Positions 47,021 through 55,526 of a DNA stretch of 64,000 bases are shown here, piece by piece (position 1 is the stretch's first letter; every line of letters starts with the position of its first letter). Source of the stretch: Gammaproteobacteria bacterium Ga0074134 (GTDB taxonomy: Bacteria > Pseudomonadota > Gammaproteobacteria > Ga0077554 > Ga007554); the NCBI GenBank assembly GCA_001464965.1, contig LNEJ01000049.1, positions 43,199 to 107,198 on the forward strand, in the 5' to 3' direction. Made by a program: the position numbers and the translations under genes. The notes beneath the pieces are model-generated. The model was not told the DNA's origin. It was given only the letters and a program-made list of their open reading frames with translations, and did not search any database.

Positions 47021-49297
47021 TCAAGCTGAGCCCGCTCGTGTACGCGCCTTATCACACAAATCGGTGAACGAGAATAATACCGGGATCGTGCTGGCCTGCT
47101 CCAACTCTTTGTCCGGCCTGAACGCCAGAACAAAATTTCCGCGCACCTCCATGTAAAATTTCGGATTGTCCATAAAGAACTGAACCAGCTCGTCAGTCAG
47201 GTAGCCCCGTATGTCGGCGTCATGCTTGGTGTAAACACGATAGATCTCGGAGAATTCCTGGTGATCGTCAAAGGCCACCTCCCGGTAGCCGACCAGATAG
47301 CGTTCAAGGTAGTGCGCTGGCGCCACAATGAAATCCGGAATCGCCTTTTCCAGCGGACCTACGATGACCAGCGTGTGGCGATGCTCCGAGTAATAGTCCG
47401 GCGCACGTGTGTGGCTATAGTCAAACAATTTGACCTGACGGCCTTTATACAGGCCACTCATGACGTTGCGTTTTTGCTTGTTATCGCCACGGCGAAAGTA
47501 AACAAAGTCTTGCGCATTCAAGGTGGTTTCGATGCCCGGCGAAAACGCCAGATCATATCGTCCGGCGATCTCGCTCATCTGCTGCTGGCGCTCTGATAGC
47601 GTCTCTTCCTGCCGCATCAGCTGGACGTCAGGCATGCGCGCAGACAGGGAGTGCTGCGAGAAGGGGTAATAATTCTCCATCCCCTGGATAGTACATGATT
47701 TCCCTTCGCGCAAACATTCTTCACGGAAATGGTGCAAATATTCCATTGCAGTGTGATCAACAATCTTGCCAGACTCGGTGACCACCAGCGCCACATCGGC
47801 ATGCCTGGGGAGTAGTGCGAGCACCTTGTCCAGGTGCAGCAGGTTAAAGCAGACGACCGACGAGAGTGATACTTCACAGGTTTCCTTTCCTGCATGCTCA
47901 ATGGTTTTTACCTTGATCACAGGGCTTTTCAGCACCCCGGATAGATGTCCCCGTAAAAATTCAAACGAACGCACGAAGGTAAAGTGCCCCCTGAGCACAT
48001 ACCTGAAAGAAGGCATCAGCAGATAAAGCAGCAGCAAAAACTCAGCCAGTACACCGAGCAATATCCCCATCAGGAGATCGGTCACAAGAATGGCGGTTAT
48101 CGTGCCCACAAAAATGACAAACTGATCTTTACCTATGCTATAGGTTTTACTGAACACGCCCGGCTGACACAAGCGCCATCCCACATAGGTGATGATCGCC
48201 GCCAGGGTGGCCAGAGGAATACGATTAATCAACGCTGTGCCCAACAGGGTAAATATCAGCAAAAATACCGCGTTGTAGGCATTAGCCCACAAGGTGCGCC
48301 CGCCAGCGTCGATATTCGCCCGGCTTTTTACTCCGCCGGGGATAATGGTCAAGCCTCCCGCCAGGCTGGACAACATATTGGAGACACCCATCGCGCGCAA
48401 CGTGACATTGGGGTTCGACTTTCGTTGAAACGGATCGATCTTGTCCACCGCCGCAATGGTGGCAAGCGACTCGATGCCATCGATAAGGGTCAGCGTAATC
48501 ACAATGACGATGACACTCCACCAGAGCTCCTGCCTCTCCCAGACACCGCTGAAATCCGGCAAAGTGACGCCATGGAGAATTTGATCCGGCACCTTGATCA
48601 ATTGATTTGGCGCGAGCTGGAACAGGTAGCCAAGGACAATGCCGACGCCCGCCACCAGCACTGGCGCGGGCAGCCGCTTAAGCCAATGATTTTTGCTGCG
48701 GTTGAAGAAAAACATCAAGAACAGGCATATCGCGCCGAGCAGGAACACTTTCACATCAAGGCGCAGAAAATAGCCGGGCAGCTTGGCCAGCGCAGCCAAT
48801 ATGCTTTTGGTAGGCGTGGCTGAGACACCGATCAGCAACGGAAACTGCTTGATGATAATCATCACACCGATTGCCGCGAGCATGCCCTCCACCACTGTGG
48901 CGGGCAGGAAAATGGCATATTTGCCCGCCTTCAGCGCGCTCAATGTCACCTGGATCATGCCCGTCAGGCAGATGGCAACCAGCAACAGCGGATAACCCGC
49001 CGCCAGATCGCCACTGCCCAGCGTGAGCATGCCCGCCAGCAGCGCGGGGGCCAAGCCTGCCGCTGGCCCGCTGATGGTCACATAGGCGCCACCCAGCAAA
49101 GGGAAGACCAAACCCGCGATGATTGCGGAAATAAGCCCGGCCACAGGCGGAGCACCCGAGGCAATAGCAATGGCCAAAGAAAGCGGCAGTGAAACCATGG
49201 CCACCTGCAAACCGGCAAGCATGTCATAGCGCCAGTGACGCAGGCCTTTTATGCCGTTTTGCGGCTGGACAGCCGGTGCGTTCGTGACCTCACTCAT
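47021..49297 (-). CDS. SulP-family anion (probable bicarbonate) transporter with STAS and extra C-terminal domain
   Basis: 758 residues, longer than typical SulP/BicA proteins (about 560). Residues ~20-425 are the membrane core with PLSLAIAIASGAPPVAGLISA and GAYVTISGPAAGLAPAL. A STAS domain follows (about 450-545, VVCFNLLHLDKVLALLP). The last ~170 residues form another domain (MSGLYKGRQVKLFDYSHTRAPD, LYRVYT-like EIYRVYTKHDADIRGYL) that I do not recognise by name. Position beside sbtA and the cso operon makes bicarbonate the likely substrate; sulfate is the alternative. Confidence 0.87.
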   Translation of the reverse strand: MSEVTNAPAVQPQNGIKGLRHWRYDMLAGLQVAMVSLPLSLAIAIASGAPPVAGLISAIIAGLVFPLLGGAYVTISGPAAGLAPALLAGMLTLGSGDLAAGYPLLLVAICLTGMIQVTLSALKAGKYAIFLPATVVEGMLAAIGVMIIIKQFPLLIGVSATPTKSILAALAKLPGYFLRLDVKVFLLGAICLFLMFFFNRSKNHWLKRLPAPVLVAGVGIVLGYLFQLAPNQLIKVPDQILHGVTLPDFSGVWERQELWWSVIVIVITLTLIDGIESLATIAAVDKIDPFQRKSNPNVTLRAMGVSNMLSSLAGGLTIIPGGVKSRANIDAGGRTLWANAYNAVFLLIFTLLGTALINRIPLATLAAIITYVGWRLCQPGVFSKTYSIGKDQFVIFVGTITAILVTDLLMGILLGVLAEFLLLLYLLMPSFRYVLRGHFTFVRSFEFLRGHLSGVLKSPVIKVKTIEHAGKETCEVSLSSVVCFNLLHLDKVLALLPRHADVALVVTESGKIVDHTAMEYLHHFREECLREGKSCTIQGMENYYPFSQHSLSARMPDVQLMRQEETLSERQQQMSEIAGRYDLAFSPGIETTLNAQDFVYFRRGDNKQKRNVMSGLYKGRQVKLFDYSHTRAPDYYSEHRHTLVIVGPLEKAIPDFIVAPAHYLERYLVGYREVAFDDHQEFSEIYRVYTKHDADIRGYLTDELVQFFMDNPKFYMEVRGNFVLAFRPDKELEQASTIPVLFSFTDLCDKARTRAGSA

Positions 49298-49404
49298 CTC
49301 CGTTCACTCTAGGGTATGTCATGCACACCGTGCCGTATTAAGTATGTGCTGCCGAGAATACCTTCAAAAATAGATAAATATAATTATATTTTTATGATTA
49401 TCTT

Positions 49405-49422
49405 GATAGGATTTTATCTATC
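49405..49422. promoter_or_regulatory. GATAG-N8-CTATC site between the SulP gene and LysR gene 2
   Basis: GATAGGATTTTATCTATC has the same half-sites and spacing as the perfect palindrome upstream of sbtA. It lies in the 181-base divergent promoter region, with TAGATAAATATAATTATA just upstream. Confidence 0.55.
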
Positions 49423-49478
49423 ATATACAGATACTTTAGCAAATCATTCGCGGCCGGATATTTTTCAGGAGTCAAATT

Positions 49479-50456
49479 ATGAGACACGCCACGTTCCGCC
49501 AACTCAAGGTTTTCGAAACCATCGCGCGCCACCTTAGTTTTACCCGTGCGGCGGAAGAGCTCTTCCTCACCCAGCCGACCGTTTCCATGCAGATCAAGCA
49601 GCTCACCGACATCGTGGGCCTGCCCTTGCTCGAGCAGATCGGCAAGCGCATCCATCTTACCGATGCGGGGCGCGAACTCTACACAACCTGCCAGGAAATC
49701 TTCGGTAGTCTCGAGCGCTTCGAGATGACGATAGCTGACCACAAGGGGTTGAAAAAAGGCCGGTTGCGCCTTGCTGTTATCACCACGGCAAAATATTTTG
49801 CGCCACGTGTACTCGGCCCATTCTGCCAGCGTTACCCAGGCATCGATATCTCACTCAAGGTCACCAACCGCGAGCGCGTGCTGGAGCGCTTGAGCGAAAA
49901 CATGGATGATCTCTACATCCTGGGCCAGCCACCGGGAAATCTCGGAACAAACTTCCAGCCCTTCATGGAAAATCCTCTGGTGATGGTGGCGCGCGCCGAT
50001 CACCCCTTGGCAAAAAGGAAAAACATCCCCTTGCAACGTATCGCCGAAGAGCCGTTTATCATGCGTGAACCTGGCTCGGGCATACGTCAGGCAACGCAAC
50101 AACTTTTCGAGGACAACGGCATATCGCTGCGGGTCAGGATGGAGCTGGGCAGCAACGAGGCCATCAAGCAGGGTATCGCGGGCGGGCTGGGGATAGCGGC
50201 ACTGTCGGTACATACCCTGGCATTGGACTGGACCTCCGGGGAATTCGCAATTCTCGACGTGGAGGGCTTCCCCATTCTGCGCCATTGGTACATTGCTTAC
50301 CCTGGCGATAAAAAGCTGTCGGTCGTTGCACAGGCATTCTATGATTACCTGCTTAACGAAGGAAGACAGGTCGCCGAGGCGCCCTTTAATGATTCCCGGA
50401 TCGTTTGGCCCGAAAAAATACTAAAGGCAATTAAAGCGCCATTGCCGATGGCTTGA
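49479..50456 (+). CDS. second CbbR/CmpR-type LysR regulator
   Basis: 325 residues with helix-turn-helix FRQLKVFETIARHLSFTRAAEELFLTQPTVSMQIKQL and effector domain blocks EQIGKRIHLTDAGRELY, NPLVMVARADHPLAKRKN, GLGIAALSVHTLALDW. It is clearly a paralogue of the cbbL-linked regulator. It is divergent from the SulP gene and 5' of the carboxysome operon's far end. It probably controls inorganic carbon uptake genes, by analogy to CmpR/CcmR in cyanobacteria. Its division of labour with the first regulator is unknown. Confidence 0.87.
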   Translation: MRHATFRQLKVFETIARHLSFTRAAEELFLTQPTVSMQIKQLTDIVGLPLLEQIGKRIHLTDAGRELYTTCQEIFGSLERFEMTIADHKGLKKGRLRLAVITTAKYFAPRVLGPFCQRYPGIDISLKVTNRERVLERLSENMDDLYILGQPPGNLGTNFQPFMENPLVMVARADHPLAKRKNIPLQRIAEEPFIMREPGSGIRQATQQLFEDNGISLRVRMELGSNEAIKQGIAGGLGIAALSVHTLALDWTSGEFAILDVEGFPILRHWYIAYPGDKKLSVVAQAFYDYLLNEGRQVAEAPFNDSRIVWPEKILKAIKAPLPMA

Positions 50457-50460
50457 GCTG

Positions 50461-50593
50461 GTCTTGCGCAGTGCGGTGTCACGCTTCGCTCATGTGCAAC
50501 AAGCACACTACGCTCAGCGTTCCTTGCCCTGCGCCTCCTGTATATGCAGGGCGGCCTCCGTCGCAGGGATTATTTATTCACAGGCAGGCTCTT
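50461..50593 (+). repeat. dispersed repeat family A, right part
   Basis: TTGCGCAGTGCGGTGTCACG and the rest up to GGGATTATTTATTCACAGG match the right half of the element at 63499-63763 closely. It occupies the space between LysR gene 2 and mcdB (convergent) and ends at the mcdB stop codon. Confidence 0.75.
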
Positions 50594-50777
50594 AATCCGG
50601 CCAAACCCGCTCCGGGTGGAGATTGTTCCGCGCATCATCCCGGCCCGAGGCAGGCGGCTGATCACTTTTGCGCGTGGCCTGTGGCCGCGCTGGCATCGAG
50701 GAGGGCGCCATGGGCGGTTCCTGTGATTTTTTAGCTTGACGCACGCCAGCGGCCAGCTTGGTTTCCAGTTTTTTCAT
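50592..50777 (-). CDS. mcdB: McdB-like carboxysome positioning protein
   Basis: 61 residues, starting with an ATGA overlap of mcdA, so translation is coupled. The chain is low-complexity and predicted disordered (KSQEPPMAPSSMPARPQATRKSDQPP), and ends VWPD. Alpha-type McdB proteins are short, disordered, follow mcdA and carry a conserved tryptophan near the C-terminus, all true here. McdB sits on carboxysomes and stimulates McdA. It is shorter than most; a repeat begins right at its stop, so truncation cannot be excluded. Confidence 0.6.
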   Translation of the reverse strand: MKKLETKLAAGVRQAKKSQEPPMAPSSMPARPQATRKSDQPPASGRDDARNNLHPERVWPD

Positions 50778-51412
50778 AGATCCAGTATCTCCTCAATGAT
50801 GGCGTCAATTTCCGCGGCAGCGGGTTTGCCGCGATTCGCGAGCTCATACACACTCGCCCCTTCCAGCGCCGCGTTGCGATAGATGGCGCGGCGCTGCACG
50901 GCGTTTTTCAGTGCCGGGATGTCAAATTCAGCGAGCGCCTGCTGCATGGAGCGTGACAACGCATTACGCATTTCAAGCTGATTGAGAATTAAATACGCTT
51001 GTAAATTGCGATTCTCCTGTTTTGCGTTTTCAACCGCCTTGGCCATGCGTACGCTCGCCCATAAATCCATGGGTGACGGCAATACCGGGATCAGCACCCT
51101 GTCCGCCGCCACCATCGCCAGCCGCACGGCGTCGCTCTCCAGCGTCGGCGGACAATCCACCACGATATATTGATAATCCTGCCGGAAACGCCCGATTTCC
51201 CGGCTCAGGCTACCTGCCACTGCGATTACCGTGGCGGGATAGGCTCGTTCATCCGGCGCCAGGCGCGCCCACTGGCTGGCGGATCCCTGCGGGTCGGCAT
51301 CCACCACCAAGGTACGGCCACGGCGAGCCAAGCCCGCCGCCAGATTCATGGTGAGCGTAGTTTTGCCCGTACCACCCTTCTGATTCGCTATCGCAAACAC
51401 CTGTGTGGGCAT
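50774..51412 (-). CDS. mcdA: McdA, ParA-type carboxysome positioning ATPase
   Basis: About 212 residues from MPTQVFAIANQKGG; the track start 19 codons upstream overlaps the previous gene. The deviant Walker A ANQKGGTGKTT, TLVVDADPQGSASQW and IVVDCPPTL are ParA-family motifs. McdA binds nucleoid DNA as an ATP-bound dimer and, with McdB, spaces carboxysomes along the cell. It lies at the 3' end of the cso operon, directly after the acRAF-like gene. Confidence 0.9.
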   Translation of the reverse strand: MPTQVFAIANQKGGTGKTTLTMNLAAGLARRGRTLVVDADPQGSASQWARLAPDERAYPATVIAVAGSLSREIGRFRQDYQYIVVDCPPTLESDAVRLAMVAADRVLIPVLPSPMDLWASVRMAKAVENAKQENRNLQAYLILNQLEMRNALSRSMQQALAEFDIPALKNAVQRRAIYRNAALEGASVYELANRGKPAAAEIDAIIEEILDL

Positions 51413-51422
51413 ATGTCGTGCC

Positions 51423-51710
51423 TTACGTAGCGTCTGAATTTTCGCAGAAGACATCAATCTCGTGCGCAAATGCGATATCGATGGGACTTATGGTCTTTCC
51501 GTCACGCGCATCAATGGTTATATTGACATAGGTGGTGCCAAAACTGCTGCTTGGGTAATAGCCCTCGCGTTCCGACAAGGCGGCCAGCCAATCGAGAAAG
51601 CGGCGGGTCTCGGCGTAGGATGGAAAAGCCAGGCGGCGGCTGAGCGAGGCAGGTTTGTCGCGTTGCTCCCATGCCGCTGAGAGGGTGCTTTGAGCGCGTT
51701 CGTCGTGCAT
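51423..51710 (-). CDS. acRAF, pterin dehydratase-like Rubisco assembly factor
   Basis: 95 residues. FPSYAETRRFLDWLAALSEREGYYPSSSFGTTYVNITIDA has the pterin-4a-carbinolamine dehydratase fold pattern, but the catalytic His motif (E-H/P-H-P) is not present. In alpha-carboxysome operons this degenerate protein (acRAF) acts as a Rubisco assembly chaperone rather than a dehydratase. It lies between the ferritin-like gene and mcdA, its usual place. Confidence 0.85.
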   Translation of the reverse strand: MHDERAQSTLSAAWEQRDKPASLSRRLAFPSYAETRRFLDWLAALSEREGYYPSSSFGTTYVNITIDARDGKTISPIDIAFAHEIDVFCENSDAT

Positions 51711-51714
51711 GGCG

Positions 51715-52149
51715 TTACACCTGTTTCATTAGTGACTGTTGCAGCTTATCAATATGCCGGAGATGTGCGATCTCTTCTTCAAGTATAGCCGCAAACAGAG
51801 CACGATTTTCAAAATCTCGGGTACGCTCGCAATAATCCGCCGCTTCCTCGTACAAACGCACGGCCTCCAGTTCGATGGCGCGATTGATATCGAATATCTC
51901 TGGCAGTGTTCTGCCCAGCCTGACAGGGATAAGCTGGGTAGCGTTGGCGGTGGCGCCGTACATCAGCATGCGCTCCATGAGACGCTCGGCATGGATCAGC
52001 TCCTCCTCCACATCACGGCGGAATTGTTCGCTGAGTTCAGCCATACCCCACAACGCGGTAAGTCTGGACTGCATGAGGTATTGTTGCACCGCCGCCATTT
52101 CATGGCTTAGCGCACGGTTAAGAAAACCAATCAGGCGCGGGTTTGGCAT
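51715..52149 (-). CDS. bacterioferritin-like protein of the cso operon
   Basis: 144 residues, a four-helix bundle. Iron-ligand motifs: HEMAAVQQYLM (Glu/His), EEELIHAERLMERM and EEEIAHLRHIDKL. A bacterioferritin-like gene commonly follows csoS1 genes in alpha-carboxysome operons, but its role there is unresolved; iron storage or redox buffering around the shell is proposed. It is tightly linked to the acRAF gene (4 bases). Confidence 0.87.
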   Translation of the reverse strand: MPNPRLIGFLNRALSHEMAAVQQYLMQSRLTALWGMAELSEQFRRDVEEELIHAERLMERMLMYGATANATQLIPVRLGRTLPEIFDINRAIELEAVRLYEEAADYCERTRDFENRALFAAILEEEIAHLRHIDKLQQSLMKQV

Positions 52150-52249
52150 TATGGAATCAGCCTCTTTGCGCTGCCGATGTCATGCCGGAAGCAGCCGCCA
52201 TAAGCGAACGCACTACAGCGTGCCTGATTATGGCGGCTTTCCCTCATCA

Positions 52250-52588
52250 TCAGCTGCGAACTTGCGTGATTTCCGCGTCACGTCCGCCTTCGCCATCCGG
52301 CGTTTGCGGCAGGATGTTTTCTACTTCACTGTGCACGCGCGCGATGATGTGCGCCGCCACCAGTCCGTCGCCGACGCGCTCGCAGGCATCCGCACCGGCA
52401 CGCACAGCGGCGTTAACTGCGCCGGTTTCACCGCGCACCAGCACAGTGACATAGCCGCCGCCCACGAACTGACGCCCGATCAGACGCACTTCCGCTGCCT
52501 TGGTCATGGCATCCGCCGCTTCGATGGCAGGCACCAGACCACGCGTTTCAATCATACCCAATGCAATACCATGAAAAGTATTTGCCAT
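52250..52588 (-). CDS. csoS1B: CsoS1 shell hexamer protein, C-terminally extended (CsoS1B)
   Basis: 112 residues. The BMC domain core GMIETRGLVPAIEAADAM, RQFVGGGYVTVLVRGETGAV and DGLVAAHIIARVHSEVENILP is identical to the two upstream paralogues. It differs by an extra ~12 C-terminal residues (GEGGRDAEITQVRS), matching CsoS1B of Halothiobacillus. Hexamers tile the shell facets and have a small central pore. Position is last of the csoS1 trio. Confidence 0.95.
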   Translation of the reverse strand: MANTFHGIALGMIETRGLVPAIEAADAMTKAAEVRLIGRQFVGGGYVTVLVRGETGAVNAAVRAGADACERVGDGLVAAHIIARVHSEVENILPQTPDGEGGRDAEITQVRS

Positions 52589-52652
52589 TTCTTATTTGCT
52601 CCTCAAAAATAATAACTACCCGTATTCAAACCAAGCCTGCGGCTTGTTCAAT

Positions 52653-52955
52653 TCAGCCCGCCGTAGGCTTGCTGGGCAAAATATTTTCCACTTCATTGTG
52701 CACGCGCGCGATGATGTGGGCTGCCACCAGGCCGTCGCCAACACGCTCGCAGGCATCCGCGCCGGCACGCACAGCGGCGTTAACCGCGCCGGTTTCGCCG
52801 CGCACCAGCACGGTGACATAGCCGCCGCCGACGAACTGACGCCCGATCAAACGCACTTCTGCCGCTTTGGTCATGGCATCCGCCGCTTCGATGGCGGGCA
52901 CCAAACCACGCGTTTCAATCATACCCAATGCAATACCAGTCACTTCGTTAGCCAT
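52653..52955 (-). CDS. csoS1A: CsoS1 shell hexamer protein (CsoS1A)
   Basis: 100 residues, a single BMC domain virtually identical to its two neighbours, differing at the N-terminus (MANEVTGIAL) and one Ser-to-Asn near the end (HNEVENILPSKPTAG). It is a main facet component of the alpha-carboxysome shell with a charged pore that lets bicarbonate through. The spacing of about 50-60 bases to each neighbour is regular. Confidence 0.95.
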   Translation of the reverse strand: MANEVTGIALGMIETRGLVPAIEAADAMTKAAEVRLIGRQFVGGGYVTVLVRGETGAVNAAVRAGADACERVGDGLVAAHIIARVHNEVENILPSKPTAG

Positions 52956-53002
52956 GTCTATTCCTCACTTGTCTCATTAAAGAAGTTAAAAAACGAAAAC
53001 CT

Positions 53003-53302
53003 TTACTCGCCAGGACGTGTCGGCAGAATGTTTTCCACCTCGCTATGCACGCGCGCGATGATGTGCGCCGCCACCAGGCCGTCACCAACACGCTCGCAGG
53101 CATCCGCACCAGCACGTACAGCAGCGTTGACTGCGCCGGTTTCGCCGCGCACCAGTACGGTTACGTAGCCACCACCCACGAATTGACGCCCGATCAGACG
53201 CACTTCCGCTGCCTTGGTCATGGCATCCGCCGCCTCGATGGCAGGCACCAGGCCACGCGTTTCGATCATGCCCAATGCAATCCCATACCGTTCATTTGCC
53301 AT
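53003..53302 (-). CDS. csoS1C: CsoS1 shell hexamer protein (CsoS1C)
   Basis: 99 residues. BMC core identical to the other CsoS1 proteins; N-terminus MANERYGIALGMIET and C-terminus ILPTRPGE differ. As the first of the csoS1 series after csoS4B it corresponds in place to CsoS1C. Hexameric shell tile. Confidence 0.95.
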   Translation of the reverse strand: MANERYGIALGMIETRGLVPAIEAADAMTKAAEVRLIGRQFVGGGYVTVLVRGETGAVNAAVRAGADACERVGDGLVAAHIIARVHSEVENILPTRPGE

Positions 53303-53357
53303 TTACACTACCTCTCTTTCTCGTAAAATAAAAAATTACACCCAAAAAAATCTTGAC

Positions 53358-53642
53358 TCATGCCACCTTTTTCACAGATGCACTGTCGCCTGCTTCTTCC
53401 GGATCCCACTGGTCTATAATCCCGCCAATCGCAAGATCAGTAAGAACCTTGTAGTTGCCCATGGCGTAGCGCGCTGCCGAACCGCTTGCCGTGAAAACCC
53501 ATTTTCCTGGCGGCACACCCACAGGATCGCTCGCCACGCTGAGCTTGCCTTTGGCGTCGCGCATGATACGCAGCGAGGCACCGTATAAACCCGGAATGCG
53601 GCGGGTTACGACCAGCTCATCAACCACCTGCAAGATGTCCAT
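53358..53642 (-). CDS. csoS4B: CsoS4B shell vertex pentamer
   Basis: 94 residues of the BMV (Pfam03319) family. MDILQVVDELVVTRRIPGLYGASLRIMRD, VASDPVGVPPGKWVFTASGSAAR and IGGIIDQWDPE are conserved. CsoS4A/B pentamers cap the twelve shell vertices and prevent CO2 leakage. It follows csoS4A by 3 bases. Confidence 0.95.
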   Translation of the reverse strand: MDILQVVDELVVTRRIPGLYGASLRIMRDAKGKLSVASDPVGVPPGKWVFTASGSAARYAMGNYKVLTDLAIGGIIDQWDPEEAGDSASVKKVA

Positions 53643-53645
53643 CGG

Positions 53646-53894
53646 TCATTCTTCCTTCCAGTGATCAATAATGCCGACGATGGTGGCGTCACTCGGATAC
53701 TCCTTGCTGCCCGCCGCCTCGCGGGCCGCCGAACTGCCCACCACAATCACCCAGTCACCGGGAATACATCCCACCGCATCGACTGCGACACTGCGCCCAC
53801 CACTCTTCTCTTTCACTACCAGCAGGGGCTTGTGTCCCATTTCTCTGATGCGATTTGTGGAAACCAATGTCTTTTCTACCTGACAAATCTTCAT
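53646..53894 (-). CDS. csoS4A: CsoS4A shell vertex pentamer
   Basis: 82 residues of the BMV family. MKICQVEKTLVSTNRI, VAVDAVGCIPGDWVIVVGSSAARE and TIVGIIDHWKEE are typical CsoS4A segments. A pentamer closes a shell vertex. It is adjacent to csoSCA upstream (17 bases) and csoS4B downstream. Confidence 0.95.
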   Translation of the reverse strand: MKICQVEKTLVSTNRIREMGHKPLLVVKEKSGGRSVAVDAVGCIPGDWVIVVGSSAAREAAGSKEYPSDATIVGIIDHWKEE

Positions 53895-53911
53895 GTTCCA
53901 CTCCAGTAAAT

Positions 53912-55516
53912 CTAGTGACCGTTATCTACTGCCTCATCATTGAGCATTTCTATCCGGCTGCCAGGCATTTTATCCTGTACCGCCATTGCACATACCAACA
54001 GCCCTCTTTGCTTCAGCTCGCTGTATCGCGCTTCAATCGCCACCTTCACGCGCTGGCACTGCGCCATGATGCGCTGTTTCGATCCCGGCACCCGGCTGTC
54101 ATAGCGATAGTGAACGATGATCGGGATAGGCAAGCCATGCGTTACATTCAGCTTCGTGAAAATCTTGATGCCGATATCAAGGTCCGCTGCGCCTTCCTCC
54201 ACGGTATACATCGCTGCGTAATAGGTGAGGTTGCGTATCTGCACCTCTTCAAAGCCTTCGCCCACGCTGATAAACAATTCATTGTGGCCGATGTCGGAAT
54301 AACGCCCGCCGTGGTTCTGGCGCACATATTCGATCTGCGACAAGTTGTTAATGAGCAATGATGCCATCAGCCGCAACATGCCTTCGTGCGGCGCACCGTT
54401 GCCTTGCGCCCAACCCTCGGCACGGGCCGCCTCCTGAATCGCCCGATGCACATATAAATGCGCATTTCCTACATCCAACCCCGCGCTCTGGCGATACAAT
54501 TCCGCGCTATCGACATAACGAAACAGGCTCATCGCGCCATCCGCATCCGGGACGTGTACCTTGATACTGTCAGTGTCTGTATCCACACCGATCAGCAATG
54601 TGTCCACCGACGCGCCGCAGCAGAAGCTGTTCTCTATCGCCTGGCGGAAGGCGACCAGCCGGTTCAGTGCTGCCTCGGCGGCATCGCGCTCGTTGCTGCC
54701 GTGCGCGGCACAACCCTCATGCGCCGGATCAGAACTGCTCCAGTGATACACGGCAATCTTCAGATAGCGCGTGCCGGCATCCGGCAGACTGGGCTTACCC
54801 TCGCGATGGCGGTAAAACTCGGTGCGCATCCAATGCCTGACATTCGCTTCCACATCGAACATCGCGCCGGCATAGGACTTTCTGCGCACCGCGCCATACG
54901 GCAGACGCAACACAAATGTCACCAGCCCCATCAGCCGCCCGTCCGCGCACGGCGAAAAATCTACCTCGTGAAAACCGCAGTCGAACAATGAGCACAACGT
55001 CTGCTCCATCGTTACCTGCTGCCGCGCCTGTTCATCGCAAAACCGCTCCGCCGCCCAATGAAAGGCATGAAACACACAGTGCGCATACAATGTACGCATG
55101 TCCAGCTGCTCCACCCAGGCATCCTCAAGGATGTTCGCCGGCAGAGCAAAACCCAGCCGGGCAGAGGCAACATTCTGGGCTTGCTCGACAAAGCCTGGTT
55201 CGTGCTGGATTGCTGCGATTTCCTTGAGCACTGGAATAATCGCGGCAAACTTGTCCTTCACCGAACGCTCGTAATCGAACAAACGCCGGTTTTCTTCTAC
55301 ATTGGCCAAGGGGTGAAGCGCATTCCCTCTTTCGCTCCCGCCAGCCACATCCCAGGTAGGGTCCGATGGCGATGCCGCAACCGTGGCGGCCTGAGTGGTG
55401 GCGGCGTGCCGATATGGCATCGCCGCGTGGCGCGTACCCAGGCCATAGGGTCCAGCACGCTGGGCGCCCCTGCCATGCGATGTACGATTTCTGAGGCTCA
55501 TTTCCCGCTCACCCAT
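53912..55516 (-). CDS. csoS3: CsoSCA carboxysomal carbonic anhydrase
   Basis: About 534 residues; translation may start five codons later at MSLRNRT (55501). The catalytic/zinc residues of the epsilon-type (beta-like) enzyme are visible: FSPCADGR with Cys, Asp and Arg; the AAHGSNE histidine; NSFCCGASVDTLLIGVDTDTD with the second Cys. The degenerate second active site and the C-terminal PGSKQR domain follow. The N-terminal ~50 residues are disordered and should dock on Rubisco in the lumen. It turns bicarbonate into CO2. It lies between csoS2 and csoS4A. Confidence 0.95.
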   Translation of the reverse strand: MGEREMSLRNRTSHGRGAQRAGPYGLGTRHAAMPYRHAATTQAATVAASPSDPTWDVAGGSERGNALHPLANVEENRRLFDYERSVKDKFAAIIPVLKEIAAIQHEPGFVEQAQNVASARLGFALPANILEDAWVEQLDMRTLYAHCVFHAFHWAAERFCDEQARQQVTMEQTLCSLFDCGFHEVDFSPCADGRLMGLVTFVLRLPYGAVRRKSYAGAMFDVEANVRHWMRTEFYRHREGKPSLPDAGTRYLKIAVYHWSSSDPAHEGCAAHGSNERDAAEAALNRLVAFRQAIENSFCCGASVDTLLIGVDTDTDSIKVHVPDADGAMSLFRYVDSAELYRQSAGLDVGNAHLYVHRAIQEAARAEGWAQGNGAPHEGMLRLMASLLINNLSQIEYVRQNHGGRYSDIGHNELFISVGEGFEEVQIRNLTYYAAMYTVEEGAADLDIGIKIFTKLNVTHGLPIPIIVHYRYDSRVPGSKQRIMAQCQRVKVAIEARYSELKQRGLLVCAMAVQDKMPGSRIEMLNDEAVDNGH

Positions 55517-55526
55517 TCAATCCAGA

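Noticed and set aside
52250-53302. repeated segments resembling a CRISPR or tandem repeat array
   Set aside because: The repeats are three paralogous csoS1 genes, not short repeats with spacers. No CRISPR array was seen in the window.
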